Assembly: GCF_000622405.1 (NCBI RefSeq)
Contig: NZ_JASF01000005.1
Coordinates: 3,100,001-3,164,000 of the forward strand
Direction: 5' to 3'
Source: Sulfitobacter donghicola DSW-25 = KCTC 12864 = JCM 14565
Lineage (GTDB): Bacteria > Pseudomonadota > Alphaproteobacteria > Rhodobacterales > Rhodobacteraceae
Length of the DNA: 64,000 nucleotides
Positions 1 through 8,019 of the stretch are shown here, in pieces. The notes beneath the pieces are model-generated. The model had not been told where the DNA came from and did no database searches. It saw only the letters and a list, made by a program, of their open reading frames with translations. The translations under genes and the position numbers were made by a program. The first letter of the stretch is position 1. Every line of letters begins with the position of its first letter.

Positions 1-617
1 GCCGCCCCCAGCGCCAAAACATCCAAACGATAGCGCATCCGCCATGTGGCGATAAGCGCAAGCAAGGTAATGCCCGCCGCAATCCCTAACAAAACAAGCT
101 CCACACGGGCAAAGCGCGCATAGGAACTGACCTGCACAACAGCATATTCATTTGGGTCAATCATCCGCTGTAAAAACCCCGTCAATGAGCGGAACAAAAC
201 CGAAAAGATAATGCCCGTCAGCAGCATGCGGATCAGGTCTGAACCGTTGCGGCGCAGCAATGTTCCAAACAGCACCAGCGAAGCTACCATCATCAGGCTG
301 GTGTTCAGGGCAAATTGCCCAATCGCGGAAAGCCGTTGAAATTCGGGCGCCCCCAAAACAAAGATCAGCACCGTCAGGATCAGAACGTATAAGGCATCAA
401 ACCCCATTATTGCAGGGGTCAAAATCCGGTTTTGGGTGATGGTCTGGAACAGAACTGTTGCGGTTGAAACCGCCACAGAAACCAACAATAGCACTGCCAG
501 CTTGTTCCCGCGAAACGGCAGAACAAACGCCCAATTCCCCCGAGAACCCAGCGTCAGATAGGCGGTAACGCAGCACAGTAATACTGCCCCAAGGATGGTT
601 AGACGTCTAAACAGCAT
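1..617 (-). CDS. Iron-siderophore ABC transporter permease (FecCD family), partial
   Basis: This is an inner-membrane permease subunit of a siderophore importer. The gene reads leftwards and its 3' end lies outside the window, so only about 205 residues are visible. My translation from the ATG at 617 begins MLFRRLTILGAVLLC and shows successive hydrophobic segments, with the FecCD-like stretch FQTITQNRILTPAIMG early in the protein. The start overlaps the end of the upstream permease gene (607-1554) by 11 bp, as expected for translationally coupled partners that form a heterodimer. The resemblance is to the second permease of catechol-siderophore systems (CeuC/VctG/FatC type). That subtype is an inference. 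The ATPase gene is presumably beyond the left edge. Confidence 0.85.
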   Translation of the reverse strand, partial: MLFRRLTILGAVLLCCVTAYLTLGSRGNWAFVLPFRGNKLAVLLLVSVAVSTATVLFQTITQNRILTPAIMGFDALYVLILTVLIFVLGAPEFQRLSAIGQFALNTSLMMVASLVLFGTLLRRNGSDLIRMLLTGIIFSVLFRSLTGFLQRMIDPNEYAVVQVSSYARFARVELVLLGIAAGITLLALIATWRMRYRLDVLALGA

Positions 618-1554
618 GGCGTTTGGGCGCATATAAAAGCCAAAGGAATACGCCCGCGCCCAAAACGCCGAAAACGGACCCAACGGGAATTTCATAGGGA
701 TAACGCACAAGACGCCCGATAATGTCACAGCCCAAAACCAAAATCGCCCCCATAAGGGCCGTCATGGGAAGCGTTAAGCGCAAATTGTCCCCCGCAAGTC
801 GCGCGATGATATTGGGAACAACCAAGCCAACAAATGGGATCATACCAACGGTCACCACCGTCAACGCCGTGACAATCGAAATCGCCAACAAACCCGTTAC
901 CACGACCTGACGGTAGTTCAAACCAAGGTTGGTCGTAACGGCCTGCCCCATGCCGACGATTGCAAACTGATCAGCGGCGAAATAGCTCAAAAGCGCAACA
1001 AGGGCCGCAATCCACAAAAGCTCGTAGCGCCCTTGCAAAACCCCCGAAAACTCGCCGCTCATCCAAATGTCGATATATTGCAGCAGGTCGGCCTGATAGG
1101 CGACAAAAGTAACACCCGCCCCGATGATCCCGCCATAGATCAGCCCCACCAAAGGAACCATCAGCGGCTGGGTTGGCGGCAACCGGTTAACAATGGCCAG
1201 AAAACCAAGGCTCGTCGCCAAGGCCGTGAGCGAGGCGATCCCCATCTTGGCCAGCATAGGCGCAGTGGGCGTGACAAGAGTAACCAGCAAAATCCCCAAG
1301 GCAGCACCCTGCCCTGTGCCTGTTGTCATCGGCTCGACAAAGCGGTTGCGAACCAACATCTGCAAAATCGCACCACAGATGGCCAAAGAGCCACCCGTTA
1401 TCACAACGGCAATTGTGCGTGGCCCCCTGCTGATCCACAAAACTTCCCAAGCTGTTGGATCCTGCCAAAGCGCACCAATCGAAATATCGATCACCCCTAC
1501 GAAAAGGGAAGCAAACGCAAGGGCAACCAACCCGAGGGAAAGGGTGATCCGCAT
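607..1554 (-). CDS. Iron-siderophore ABC transporter permease (FecCD family)
   Basis: First permease of the siderophore importer, 315 residues from the ATG at 1554. I chose this start because it lies 2 bp after the binding-protein stop and begins MRITLSLGLVALAF directly with a membrane segment; a longer reading to 1674 would overlap the binding-protein gene. Family features are about nine or ten hydrophobic segments, ISRGPRTIAVVITGGSLAIC near the N-terminus, and the glycine/proline-rich VGMIPFVGLVVPNIIARL that contacts the ATPase in BtuCD-fold transporters. It resembles CeuB/FatD/VctD. With the neighbouring genes it would move a ferric siderophore from periplasm to cytoplasm. The TonB operon at 3168-6043 probably energises the matching outer-membrane step. 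Confidence 0.9.
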   Translation of the reverse strand: MRITLSLGLVALAFASLFVGVIDISIGALWQDPTAWEVLWISRGPRTIAVVITGGSLAICGAILQMLVRNRFVEPMTTGTGQGAALGILLVTLVTPTAPMLAKMGIASLTALATSLGFLAIVNRLPPTQPLMVPLVGLIYGGIIGAGVTFVAYQADLLQYIDIWMSGEFSGVLQGRYELLWIAALVALLSYFAADQFAIVGMGQAVTTNLGLNYRQVVVTGLLAISIVTALTVVTVGMIPFVGLVVPNIIARLAGDNLRLTLPMTALMGAILVLGCDIIGRLVRYPYEIPVGSVFGVLGAGVFLWLLYAPKRHAV

Positions 1555-1556
1555 TC

Positions 1557-2447
1557 TTACTTGTCTTTCAAACCAGCCAGTATCTCGTCCACGATCAAAT
1601 TCATGGATTGGATACCCCCCCCCGCAATATAAATCGGCCCCGAGCTCAGATAGATAACGCGGCCGGATTGCCATGCTGGGGTGTCATGGACCAACGGGTT
1701 ATCAAGGGTGGTTTGCGCAGATGCGCCCTCTTGTCCGATGGCTGCCAAACGGTCGATCACAATCAAAATCTGGGGTTGTGCATCGCGGATAAATTCAAAA
1801 CTGATCGCCTCGCCATGGGTTGTTTTCTCTAGGTTTGGCACGGCCTCTTTCAACCCAAGCCGATTGTGCAGCCAGCCAAACCGCCCGCCAGCGCCATAGG
1901 CGCTCACCTTGGGGCCATTTGTCATCAGGATCAGCGCGCCGCCCTGATCCGCTGCCAGTGTCTTTGCTTCATCCACCTTTGCGTTAAAGGCGGCTGTCAA
2001 CGCTTGGGCTTGTTCTTCACGGTCAAAAATCTGGCCATAGGCTGCAAGCCTCAGCAACCCTTCACCAACAGTGTCAGCCCAAACCGTCATATCAATGGCG
2101 GGTGCAATTTTGGCCAGTTCGGGAACTTGCTTTGACGAACGTCCCCCCGCAATGATCAGATCAGGCTGCATCGCAAAAACGGCCTCGAAATCGGGCTCAA
2201 AAAGCGAGCCAACAGGCGCTGTCCCTTTGGCCGCCTCTTGAAGATAGGGAAGCGGAACAGGCGCAACCAGCCCTTGTACCTCGACCCCTAATGCGGTGAG
2301 GCTGTCAAAGGCGGAAAAATCAAATACAGCAACATTTTCAGGATTTTCCGGGGCGTTCTTAATCCCCGAATATGTCTGAATTGACACCTCTTGCGCCCAT
2401 GTGGGTGTGGTCGCCAAAGCCAAAATAATTGATAACGTTCTGAGCAT
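1557..2447 (-). CDS. Periplasmic siderophore-binding protein of ABC importer
   Basis: Periplasmic binding protein, about 296 residues, that would deliver a ferric siderophore to the two permeases encoded just downstream. The start at 2447 gives MLRTLSIILALATTPTWAQE, a clear Sec signal peptide with likely cleavage after TWA, and has AAGGAA upstream; a start at 2471 adds eight charged residues before the signal and is less likely. The body has the class III binding-protein pattern: NVAVFDFSAFDSLTALG, MQPDLIIAGGRSSKQ, ALILMTNGPKVSAYG and a C-terminal half with GRVIYLSSGPIYIAGGG. This matches the FatB/CeuE/VctP/YclQ group that binds catecholate-type siderophores. The exact ligand cannot be read from sequence. 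No outer-membrane receptor is in the window. Confidence 0.88.
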   Translation of the reverse strand: MLRTLSIILALATTPTWAQEVSIQTYSGIKNAPENPENVAVFDFSAFDSLTALGVEVQGLVAPVPLPYLQEAAKGTAPVGSLFEPDFEAVFAMQPDLIIAGGRSSKQVPELAKIAPAIDMTVWADTVGEGLLRLAAYGQIFDREEQAQALTAAFNAKVDEAKTLAADQGGALILMTNGPKVSAYGAGGRFGWLHNRLGLKEAVPNLEKTTHGEAISFEFIRDAQPQILIVIDRLAAIGQEGASAQTTLDNPLVHDTPAWQSGRVIYLSSGPIYIAGGGIQSMNLIVDEILAGLKDK

Positions 2448-2572
2448 GCCAAGTTCCTTGTCTCGACGCATGGCTCACGAATGTTGGCTGTGCATGTGGT
2501 TGTTTTCTGACACCTACAAAGCCATATACGCCTTGTCCAGTGCCCTAGGCACCACAATTTAAAGGAGCAAAA

Positions 2573-2860
2573 ATGCCAACCACTACGGGATATCTGAAAA
2601 CAGAATACGGGTCGAAATACCTGCAACAGCTCTGCAAACACTTTGGCCATAAAATCGACGTTTCCTACGATGCCGAAAAAGGCTGGGCCGCATTTTCAAT
2701 GGGAACAGCCCAGATGAGCGCGGATGAAAACGGGCTGATGGTGACTTGTGAAGTTGCTGACGCAAAAGGTGTTGAGATGATTCACGGCGTCATTGATAGC
2801 CACCTTGAAAAATTCGCTTTTCGTGAAGAAATCAAAGTGATGACTTGGGAAACCACCTAA
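2573..2860 (+). CDS. DUF2218 family protein
   Basis: A 95-residue soluble protein with a good ribosome site (AAAGGAG) 6 bases before the ATG. The pattern YLKTEYGSKYLQQLCKHFGH then a glycine/serine stretch and VIDSHLEKFAFREEI fits DUF2218, a small family often found beside iron or siderophore transport genes. It is divergent from the siderophore importer and shares a 125-bp intergenic region with it that contains a short inverted repeat (GTGCC-CTA-GGCAC at 2540-2552). A role in siderophore or iron handling is inferred only from this pairing. No catalytic residues are evident. Confidence 0.75.
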   Translation: MPTTTGYLKTEYGSKYLQQLCKHFGHKIDVSYDAEKGWAAFSMGTAQMSADENGLMVTCEVADAKGVEMIHGVIDSHLEKFAFREEIKVMTWETT

Positions 2861-3167
2861 AAAAACCTGCTCTGATTTGTCATTCTGAGTAAAAATGGGG
2901 CTTCAGACCTCATTTCCTGATAAAAAAAGTCAGACTATTGAGGCGCCAAAGGTGATCATGTAACCATTTGTTTTATAAAAATTAAAAACAACAGCGATCG
3001 AAACGCCAAGGCCTTCAGGTCTACAAACACGACAAAATCACGACCCAAAAACCTTGAAACTGCTTTTGATAGCAGGCATCACCCGATCAACGACTCCCAG
3101 CCAGAACGCCAACAAAACTTGGGTTCAGCCAGGCAACGTCACCAATTTTCTTTGGACGGGAGCACTT
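2861..3167 (+). other. Intergenic region upstream of the TonB operon
   Basis: About 307 bases without a convincing gene. It contains a stem-loop at 2893-2915 (8-bp stem AAATGGGG/CCTCATTT with one G-U pair, 7-base loop) that may end the DUF2218 transcript, although no T-run follows it on the plus strand. An AT-rich stretch around 2968-2990 precedes the TonB operon and is the likely promoter zone. An open frame starting at 3054 runs into the secreted protein at 3168, but its N-terminal part has no protein-like character. Confidence 0.4.
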
Positions 3168-3599
3168 ATGAAACGGTTTGGATTTTCCTGCTTTGCCACA
3201 GTAATGGCTATGACAGCCTTCCCTCTTTTTGCGCAAGAAACCGATATTTCTGGCAAAATCTCAGTCGAATTAAACGCTGCGCAAACAACCGAAGGCGCAT
3301 GCACTTTGACCTTTATGATCACCAACGGGTTAAAGTCCGAAGTGGAACGCGCGGTCTATGAAACAGTGCTTTTTGACAAAAACGGCCAAGTTAACAGGCT
3401 GACCCTGTTCGATTTTGGGACGCTGCCAGCAGCGCGGCCCCGTGTGCGCCAGTTTTCGGTGCCACAAGTGACCTGCGATCAGCTGGGCCGCGTTTTGCTA
3501 AACGGTGCGCATGCCTGCACTGCCGAAGGGCTGGCCGATGATATTTGCAGCACCGCAGTGGTCCCCTCTAGCCGGATCGAGATTGAGGTGCTGGGATGA
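3168..3599 (+). CDS. Small secreted protein, first gene of the TonB operon
   Basis: A 143-residue protein starting MKRFGFSCFATVMAMTAF and followed by a likely cleavage site (LFAQE), so probably periplasmic. The ATG at 3168 has GGGAG upstream and is preferred over the in-frame start at 3054 because the signal peptide begins there. The mature part reads as a beta-rich domain (CTLTFMITNGLKSEVERAVY, then VNRLTLFDFGTL) with four cysteines (the CTLTF, VTCDQ, HACTA and DICST segments) that could form disulfides. Its stop overlaps the exbB start (ATGA at 3596-3599), so it is translated with exbB-exbD-exbD-tonB. I do not recognise the family; a role in the TonB complex is inferred from operon position alone. 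Confidence 0.75.
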   Translation: MKRFGFSCFATVMAMTAFPLFAQETDISGKISVELNAAQTTEGACTLTFMITNGLKSEVERAVYETVLFDKNGQVNRLTLFDFGTLPAARPRVRQFSVPQVTCDQLGRVLLNGAHACTAEGLADDICSTAVVPSSRIEIEVLG

Positions 3600-4255
3600 T
3601 TTTCCTGTCTCACCTATTAGAACCCCTTCGCCAAATAGCCGAGATCGGCGGACCCGTTGTTGTTATTCTGATGGGGGTCGGCGTGCTGACCCTTGCCGTA
3701 ACCCTATATAAAACATGGCAGTTCTGGCAGGCTGGCGTTGGGCGGCATGTTGCTTTGCGCAACGCGGTCACAGCATGGGACCAAGGTGACCGCGCAACGG
3801 CCCGTCACGCCATTGATCGCTCGACCAGTTATCTGGCGCCTGTTGTGGATATGGTGATGTCTACCTCAGAATCCGACGGCGCGCGCTTTCATGCGGATGC
3901 TGAAGTCAGATTTGCCAAGTTAGAGCGGGGTTTCCGCCTGCTCGACTCGGTTGCGCAGCTTGCGCCTTTGCTTGGCTTGTTCGGCACTGTTCTGGGAATG
4001 ATCGAAGCCTTCCAATCGCTGCAGGATGCAGGCGCTCAAGTTGATCCATCAATCCTTGCTGGCGGTATCTGGGTTGCCTTGCTGACCACTGCCGTTGGTC
4101 TGGTTGTGGCAATGCCAACGGCCTTGATCCTCAGCTGGTTTGAAAGCCGGATGGAGGCCGAGCGTGTCATCGCGGATCAGGCGATCATGACGATCCTACA
4201 GCCCAATGGCACCGCGACAGCAGCTGCGCCTGATATGGTTCCGGCCCATGCCTAA
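3596..4255 (+). CDS. exbB: ExbB/TolQ-family proton channel protein
   Basis: Inner-membrane motor subunit, 219 residues, which with ExbD would convert the proton gradient into force on TonB. An N-terminal membrane segment (IGGPVVVILMGVGVLTLAVT, about residues 17-36) is followed by a cytoplasmic loop and the conserved MotA/TolQ/ExbB block: LDSVAQLAPLLGLFGTVLGM then ILAGGIWVALLTTAVGLVVA. Start and stop both overlap neighbours (ATGA with the upstream gene, 8 bp with exbD), showing tight translational coupling. The tonB gene in the same operon makes ExbB more likely than TolQ. Likely targets are siderophore receptors, given the importer next door. Confidence 0.9.
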   Translation: MIFLSHLLEPLRQIAEIGGPVVVILMGVGVLTLAVTLYKTWQFWQAGVGRHVALRNAVTAWDQGDRATARHAIDRSTSYLAPVVDMVMSTSESDGARFHADAEVRFAKLERGFRLLDSVAQLAPLLGLFGTVLGMIEAFQSLQDAGAQVDPSILAGGIWVALLTTAVGLVVAMPTALILSWFESRMEAERVIADQAIMTILQPNGTATAAAPDMVPAHA

Positions 4256-4625
4256 ACTTCGCAAGAGGCGGCGCAAACTGTCGATGACTTCCTTGATCGA
4301 TGTCATCTTTCTGTTGCTGCTGTTTTTCATGCTCACCTCAACCTTTTCAAAATTTGCCGAAGTCGATTTATCGGTGGCCAGCTCTGGCAGCTCTGTTCCA
4401 TCAGACAGGCCGCCGTTGTTCTTGCAATTGAGGTCAGATGAAATCCGCCTGAACGGGGATATCGTCACATTGGAAACCGTTTCGGCCTCTTCTTTGGCCG
4501 AGGCCGAGGAAGGAACCGTGTTGCTGGTGAGCCTTGGCGCGCAGGTTGATGCGCAGCGGCTCACAGATCTTTTGGTTACTCTGCGCAGCTTTCCAAAGCT
4601 GCAGGTGAATGTGTTGGGAAGCTAA
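4248..4625 (+). CDS. exbD: ExbD/TolR-family protein 1 (with membrane Asp)
   Basis: A 125-residue single-pass protein. I place the start at 4248 (MPKLRKRRRKLSMTSLIDVI), overlapping the end of exbB; the in-frame start at 4206 would lie well inside exbB. The basic cytoplasmic tail is followed by the membrane helix SLIDVIFLLLLFFMLTSTF with an aspartate at residue 18, equivalent to the proton-carrying Asp25 of E. coli ExbD. The periplasmic domain (EVDLSVASSG through LRSFPKLQVNVLGS) has the ExbD/TolR fold pattern. This is the first of two consecutive exbD genes; only this one keeps the aspartate. Confidence 0.88.
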   Translation: MPKLRKRRRKLSMTSLIDVIFLLLLFFMLTSTFSKFAEVDLSVASSGSSVPSDRPPLFLQLRSDEIRLNGDIVTLETVSASSLAEAEEGTVLLVSLGAQVDAQRLTDLLVTLRSFPKLQVNVLGS

Positions 4626-4628
4626 CAG

Positions 4629-5018
4629 ATGCGCAAGCTGGAAAAGGGAAAACCCCAACGCGAACCAACAATTGCATTGATCAACATCGTCTTTCTGATG
4701 CTGGTTTTCTTCATGGTTGCAGGGACGTTGGCGCAGCCATTGGACCCTGCTTTGACCTTGGTGAAAACCAGTGACCTTGAAGGCCGCGCGCCACCGGATG
4801 CGTTGGTGGTACATGCGGATGGGCGGATCGCCTATCGTGGCGTTGATCAGCAAGATGCGGCAACATTTTTGGCAGATAAGTCACAAGATGAAAAGGCCGT
4901 TGTGCGGCTGGTGCCGGATCGGGCGCTGCCTGCAAAAGACCTGATCGCGCTGACCCGTGATCTTAGGGGTGCGGGCGCGCAAAAAGTTGTATTGGTTACC
5001 GAACGGGCGCTGAAATGA
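4629..5018 (+). CDS. ExbD/TolR-family protein 2 (Asn in place of membrane Asp)
   Basis: A 129-residue second ExbD-like protein, 3 bp downstream of the first. The membrane helix reads TIALINIVFLMLVFFMVAGT: asparagine 19 sits exactly where ExbD proteins carry the essential aspartate, so this copy should not shuttle protons itself. The periplasmic part (ALVVHADGRIAYRGVDQQD through AGAQKVVLVTERALK) keeps the normal ExbD/TolR pattern. It overlaps the tonB start by 4 bp (ATGA). The likely arrangement is an ExbD heterodimer with one active and one structural subunit. I believe paired ExbDs of this kind also occur in related Rhodobacterales, but the functional consequence is inferred. Confidence 0.85.
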   Translation: MRKLEKGKPQREPTIALINIVFLMLVFFMVAGTLAQPLDPALTLVKTSDLEGRAPPDALVVHADGRIAYRGVDQQDAATFLADKSQDEKAVVRLVPDRALPAKDLIALTRDLRGAGAQKVVLVTERALK

Positions 5019-6043
5019 TTGCATCTTCCCCAACAGCTAAAGTCATCTCTTTTGTTGTGGCCACCACCTTTCTTGTCGGCGCGGTCACCATGGCTGCGCC
5101 CGAAATGAAGGTCGAGATTGAAGGCGGTGGAGAACAAGCCGCTGCCAATTTTGGCACCCGTTTTGAGGATATGGCCATCGGAACGCTGTCTGCCCAGCCT
5201 GCTGACACCGAAACACCTGTGCCCCCACAGCCAATCACGCCGCCCCTTGACACAGCCGAGGTTGTGCAAGCTGAAACACCGACAGCGGCGCAATCCGAAG
5301 CCGTTCAAGACACCTTGCTGCCAGAGCCCGCACTGGCGGCCACATCAATCCCGATAACCGAGGCAACAGCGGCCCAGCCTATACAGGAAGCCCTAACTGT
5401 CACAGCCGCCTTAACCCCAACGATCCAGCCATCGGTACCAATCGCTACCGCTCCAACCCCTTCTCCGGAAACCGTCACCTCCCAAGCACCCGCATCAACC
5501 GCCCCGCCTTTATCTTCACGCCCCAAACGCCGTGATCCAGTAAAGGCCGCAAAAGTTGCGGCCGAGCGCCCCAAGCCCCAAGTTTCAAAGCCCAAACCCT
5601 CCAAGCAAGCCGCCGCGAAACCGCGGACCAAGACGACAAAACAAAACAAGACGACAAAACAAAAAACGCCGCGTGGAAATGCCAAACAGAATAACAAAAA
5701 GGGTTCTGCCACAGGCACAAACAAACGCGCCAGCACCAAGGCACAGGGGCGCAAGAAGAAGGCCAGCGCGTCAGCGGGAAATGCCGCCGCCAGTAACTAT
5801 CCCGGACAGGTTATGCGCCGGATCAGCCGCGTCAGAAAACCAAGGGTGAATTCGCGCGGCACGGCTGTGGTCAGCTTTTCCATATCCTCCAGCGGTGGAC
5901 TGTCGCGGGTGTCAATTGCCCGCAGCTCAGGCTCTGCGGCACTGGATAACGCGGCCAAAGGTGTTATCCGCAAAGCCGCCCCCTTCCCAAAGCCGCCCAG
6001 AGGCGCGAAAAGACAATTCAGCATCCGCATCAAAGGCCGCTAA
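5015..6043 (+). CDS. tonB: TonB-family energy transducer
   Basis: A 342-residue protein with the three-part TonB layout. A short N-terminal membrane anchor (KVISFVVATTFLVGAVTMA) is followed by a long periplasm-spanning linker that is Pro/Thr/Ala-rich to about residue 165 and then strongly Lys/Arg-rich to about 250. The C-terminal TonB domain begins near NYPGQVMRRISRVRKPRVNS and continues through GTAVVSFSISSSGGLSRVSI to GAKRQFSIRIKGR. It couples the ExbB/ExbD motor to outer-membrane receptors. The linker contains an 18-bp tandem duplication. The gene is last in the operon; no strong terminator is visible before the tRNA-Arg gene on the other strand. Confidence 0.9.
   Translation: MIASSPTAKVISFVVATTFLVGAVTMAAPEMKVEIEGGGEQAAANFGTRFEDMAIGTLSAQPADTETPVPPQPITPPLDTAEVVQAETPTAAQSEAVQDTLLPEPALAATSIPITEATAAQPIQEALTVTAALTPTIQPSVPIATAPTPSPETVTSQAPASTAPPLSSRPKRRDPVKAAKVAAERPKPQVSKPKPSKQAAAKPRTKTTKQNKTTKQKTPRGNAKQNNKKGSATGTNKRASTKAQGRKKKASASAGNAAASNYPGQVMRRISRVRKPRVNSRGTAVVSFSISSSGGLSRVSIARSSGSAALDNAAKGVIRKAAPFPKPPRGAKRQFSIRIKGR
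5629..5664 (+). repeat. 18-bp tandem duplication in the tonB linker
   Basis: Two consecutive copies of an 18-base unit (5629-5646 and 5647-5664) encode KTTKQN followed by KTTKQK in the basic linker of TonB. It is in frame and changes only linker length. Likely a slippage-prone spot. Confidence 0.8.
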
Positions 6044-6081
6044 ATCGCGGGCCATCGTTACAGGTGAAAGCGGAGGGAAAG

Positions 6082-6158
<77 letters not shown>

Positions 6159-6212
6159 ACTAAGGGCGGTATAGTCTGCCCACCCTGCCCCTGCAATTCA
6201 AAACCTACGCCT

Positions 6213-7433
6213 TCAGGCGAAAAGATCATGTGCCAGTTCAAGCGCGTCGATCCAGATGTCGACCTCTTCGGTAGTGTTGTACATCGCAAAGGAAGCACGG
6301 CAGGTGGCGTTCAGGCCAAGGTGCTCCATCAAGGGGCCTGTGCAATGCTGCCCTGCACGAACGGCGACGCCCTTTTTATCAAGGATCGTCGAGATATCAT
6401 GCGCATGTGCTGCACCGTCCATTGTAAAGCTGAATATCGCGCCTTTGTCGGGCGTCGTGCCTTGCACTTGGATCCAGTTTAGCCCAGCCAGCTTTTGAAC
6501 GGCGTAGTCACGCAAAGACGCTTCATGTGCTGCAATGTTGGATAGGCCAACACTGGTCATATAATCCAGCCCAACGCCCATGCCGATCATCTGAACAATC
6601 CCGGGGGTGCCTGCTTCGAATTTCATGGGGGCGTCATTATAGGTGACACCGGATTTGGTGACTTCGCGGATCATATCGCCGCCACCGATAAACGGGCGCA
6701 TCTCGGCCATGCGATCTGATTTTACATAGATCGCACCTGATCCCGACGGGCCATAAAGCTTGTGACCCGTTAGGCAATAAAAATCACACCCGATGTCCTG
6801 AACATCAACGGGCATATGAACGGCTGCTTGGGAACCATCAACCAAAACAGGCACACCCTTTTCATGGGCTGCTTTTGTGATGGTTTTCACATCGACCACA
6901 GTGCCCAAAACGTTGGACATATGGGTCACGGCGATCAGTTTGGTGCGCGGTGAGATCGCGTCGATCACGGCTTGGGGGTCCAAGGCGCCGGTTGCATCCA
7001 CATCGACCCATTTAATAACAACACCCTGCCGTTCGCGCAGAAAATGCCATGGGACGATATTGGCGTGATGCTCCATCACACTCAGGATAATCTCGTCTCC
7101 GGCCTCCATACGTGGCATCGCCCAGCCGTAAGCCACCATGTTGATGCCTTCGGTTGTGCCCGAGTTAAAGACGATCTCATCCTCGGAACCCGTATTGAGG
7201 AACCATGCAACCTTGCCCCTTACGGCCTCGTATTTATCGGTCGCGAGGTTGGATAAATAGTGCAAACCACGGTGAACATTAGCGTATTCATGGCTGTAGG
7301 CTGTGGTGATCGCATCAATAACAACCTGCGGCTTTTGGGCGGACGCGCCGTTATCCAGATAGACCAAAGGTTTGCCGTTCACCTCCCGCGAGAGGATCGG
7401 AAAATCGCGCCGAATTGCAGCAACATCATACAT
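6213..7433 (-). CDS. sufS: Cysteine desulfurase SufS
   Basis: PLP enzyme of the SufS/CsdB class (type II), 406 residues, that takes sulfur from cysteine for iron-sulfur cluster assembly. Visible motifs are VYLDNGASAQKP at the N-terminus, SVMEHHANIVPWHF, the PLP lysine in CLTGHKLYGPSG, and the active-site cysteine in RAGQHCTGPLMEHLG near the C-terminus. The start at 7433 (MYDVAAIRRDFPIL) overlaps the upstream Yip1-like stop by 8 bp; an in-frame start at 7463 would add ten residues. It is the last gene of the suf operon. No SufE or SufU partner is in the window. Confidence 0.93.
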   Translation of the reverse strand: MYDVAAIRRDFPILSREVNGKPLVYLDNGASAQKPQVVIDAITTAYSHEYANVHRGLHYLSNLATDKYEAVRGKVAWFLNTGSEDEIVFNSGTTEGINMVAYGWAMPRMEAGDEIILSVMEHHANIVPWHFLRERQGVVIKWVDVDATGALDPQAVIDAISPRTKLIAVTHMSNVLGTVVDVKTITKAAHEKGVPVLVDGSQAAVHMPVDVQDIGCDFYCLTGHKLYGPSGSGAIYVKSDRMAEMRPFIGGGDMIREVTKSGVTYNDAPMKFEAGTPGIVQMIGMGVGLDYMTSVGLSNIAAHEASLRDYAVQKLAGLNWIQVQGTTPDKGAIFSFTMDGAAHAHDISTILDKKGVAVRAGQHCTGPLMEHLGLNATCRASFAMYNTTEEVDIWIDALELAHDLFA

Positions 7434-8019
7434 TTGTGGGAACTCCCAATGTGCCAAGGCCAATCAGCCCCGCAAGTATTACTAGCCCGAAGGCAATGCC
7501 AACCATCGCCAGAACGATTGTGCCAATTGCGTAAAGCAAATTGGGAAAGCGATGTGCTTGGGCAATGAAATTCACAATGACCCACAAGGCAACAACGTTG
7601 ATCCCAAAGGAAAGGAACTGCGCAAAATTCGGGGACAGAAAGGCAAGAACGAAAAGAACCACTTGCGCCGCCGCTTGCAACGCATGCAACCAAACCATCA
7701 GCGCCAAGACATCACCCAGATCTGCCTGCCCGCCAAGGGCCCGCCCCGTCCAGTAAAACGCGTGAACACTCAGAACCAGCAGCCCTGCGGTAATCACAAA
7801 AAACAAAACGGGGTTGCTGACCATGCCTGGCAGGCTAGCGGTATCAACAAAGAACAGGAAAGCCCCATTGATAAGGCTGTTCACACAGGCAACCAACGCC
7901 AGCGCAGACCATAAAACATCACGGCTCAGGTATAGGCCAATGATCTTTTTGGCAGCACTGCGCGGGGTTGTGATTGTCTCTAGGGCCAATCCTTTGATCG
8001 CGTTTTGATCCAAAATCAT
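7426..8019 (-). CDS. Yip1-like membrane protein in the suf operon (1)
   Basis: A 197-residue integral membrane protein with about five hydrophobic segments (for example VLWSALALVACVNSLINGAF, VLFFVITAGLLVLSVHAFYW and IGTIVLAMVGIAFGLVILAG). The pattern fits Yip1-domain proteins. It overlaps sufS downstream by 8 bp and the second Yip1-like gene upstream by 4 bp, so it is firmly part of the suf operon. No enzymatic motif is visible. Its function in cluster assembly is unknown; homologous pairs in the suf operons of related bacteria suggest a real association. Confidence 0.7.
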   Translation of the reverse strand: MILDQNAIKGLALETITTPRSAAKKIIGLYLSRDVLWSALALVACVNSLINGAFLFFVDTASLPGMVSNPVLFFVITAGLLVLSVHAFYWTGRALGGQADLGDVLALMVWLHALQAAAQVVLFVLAFLSPNFAQFLSFGINVVALWVIVNFIAQAHRFPNLLYAIGTIVLAMVGIAFGLVILAGLIGLGTLGVPTNV

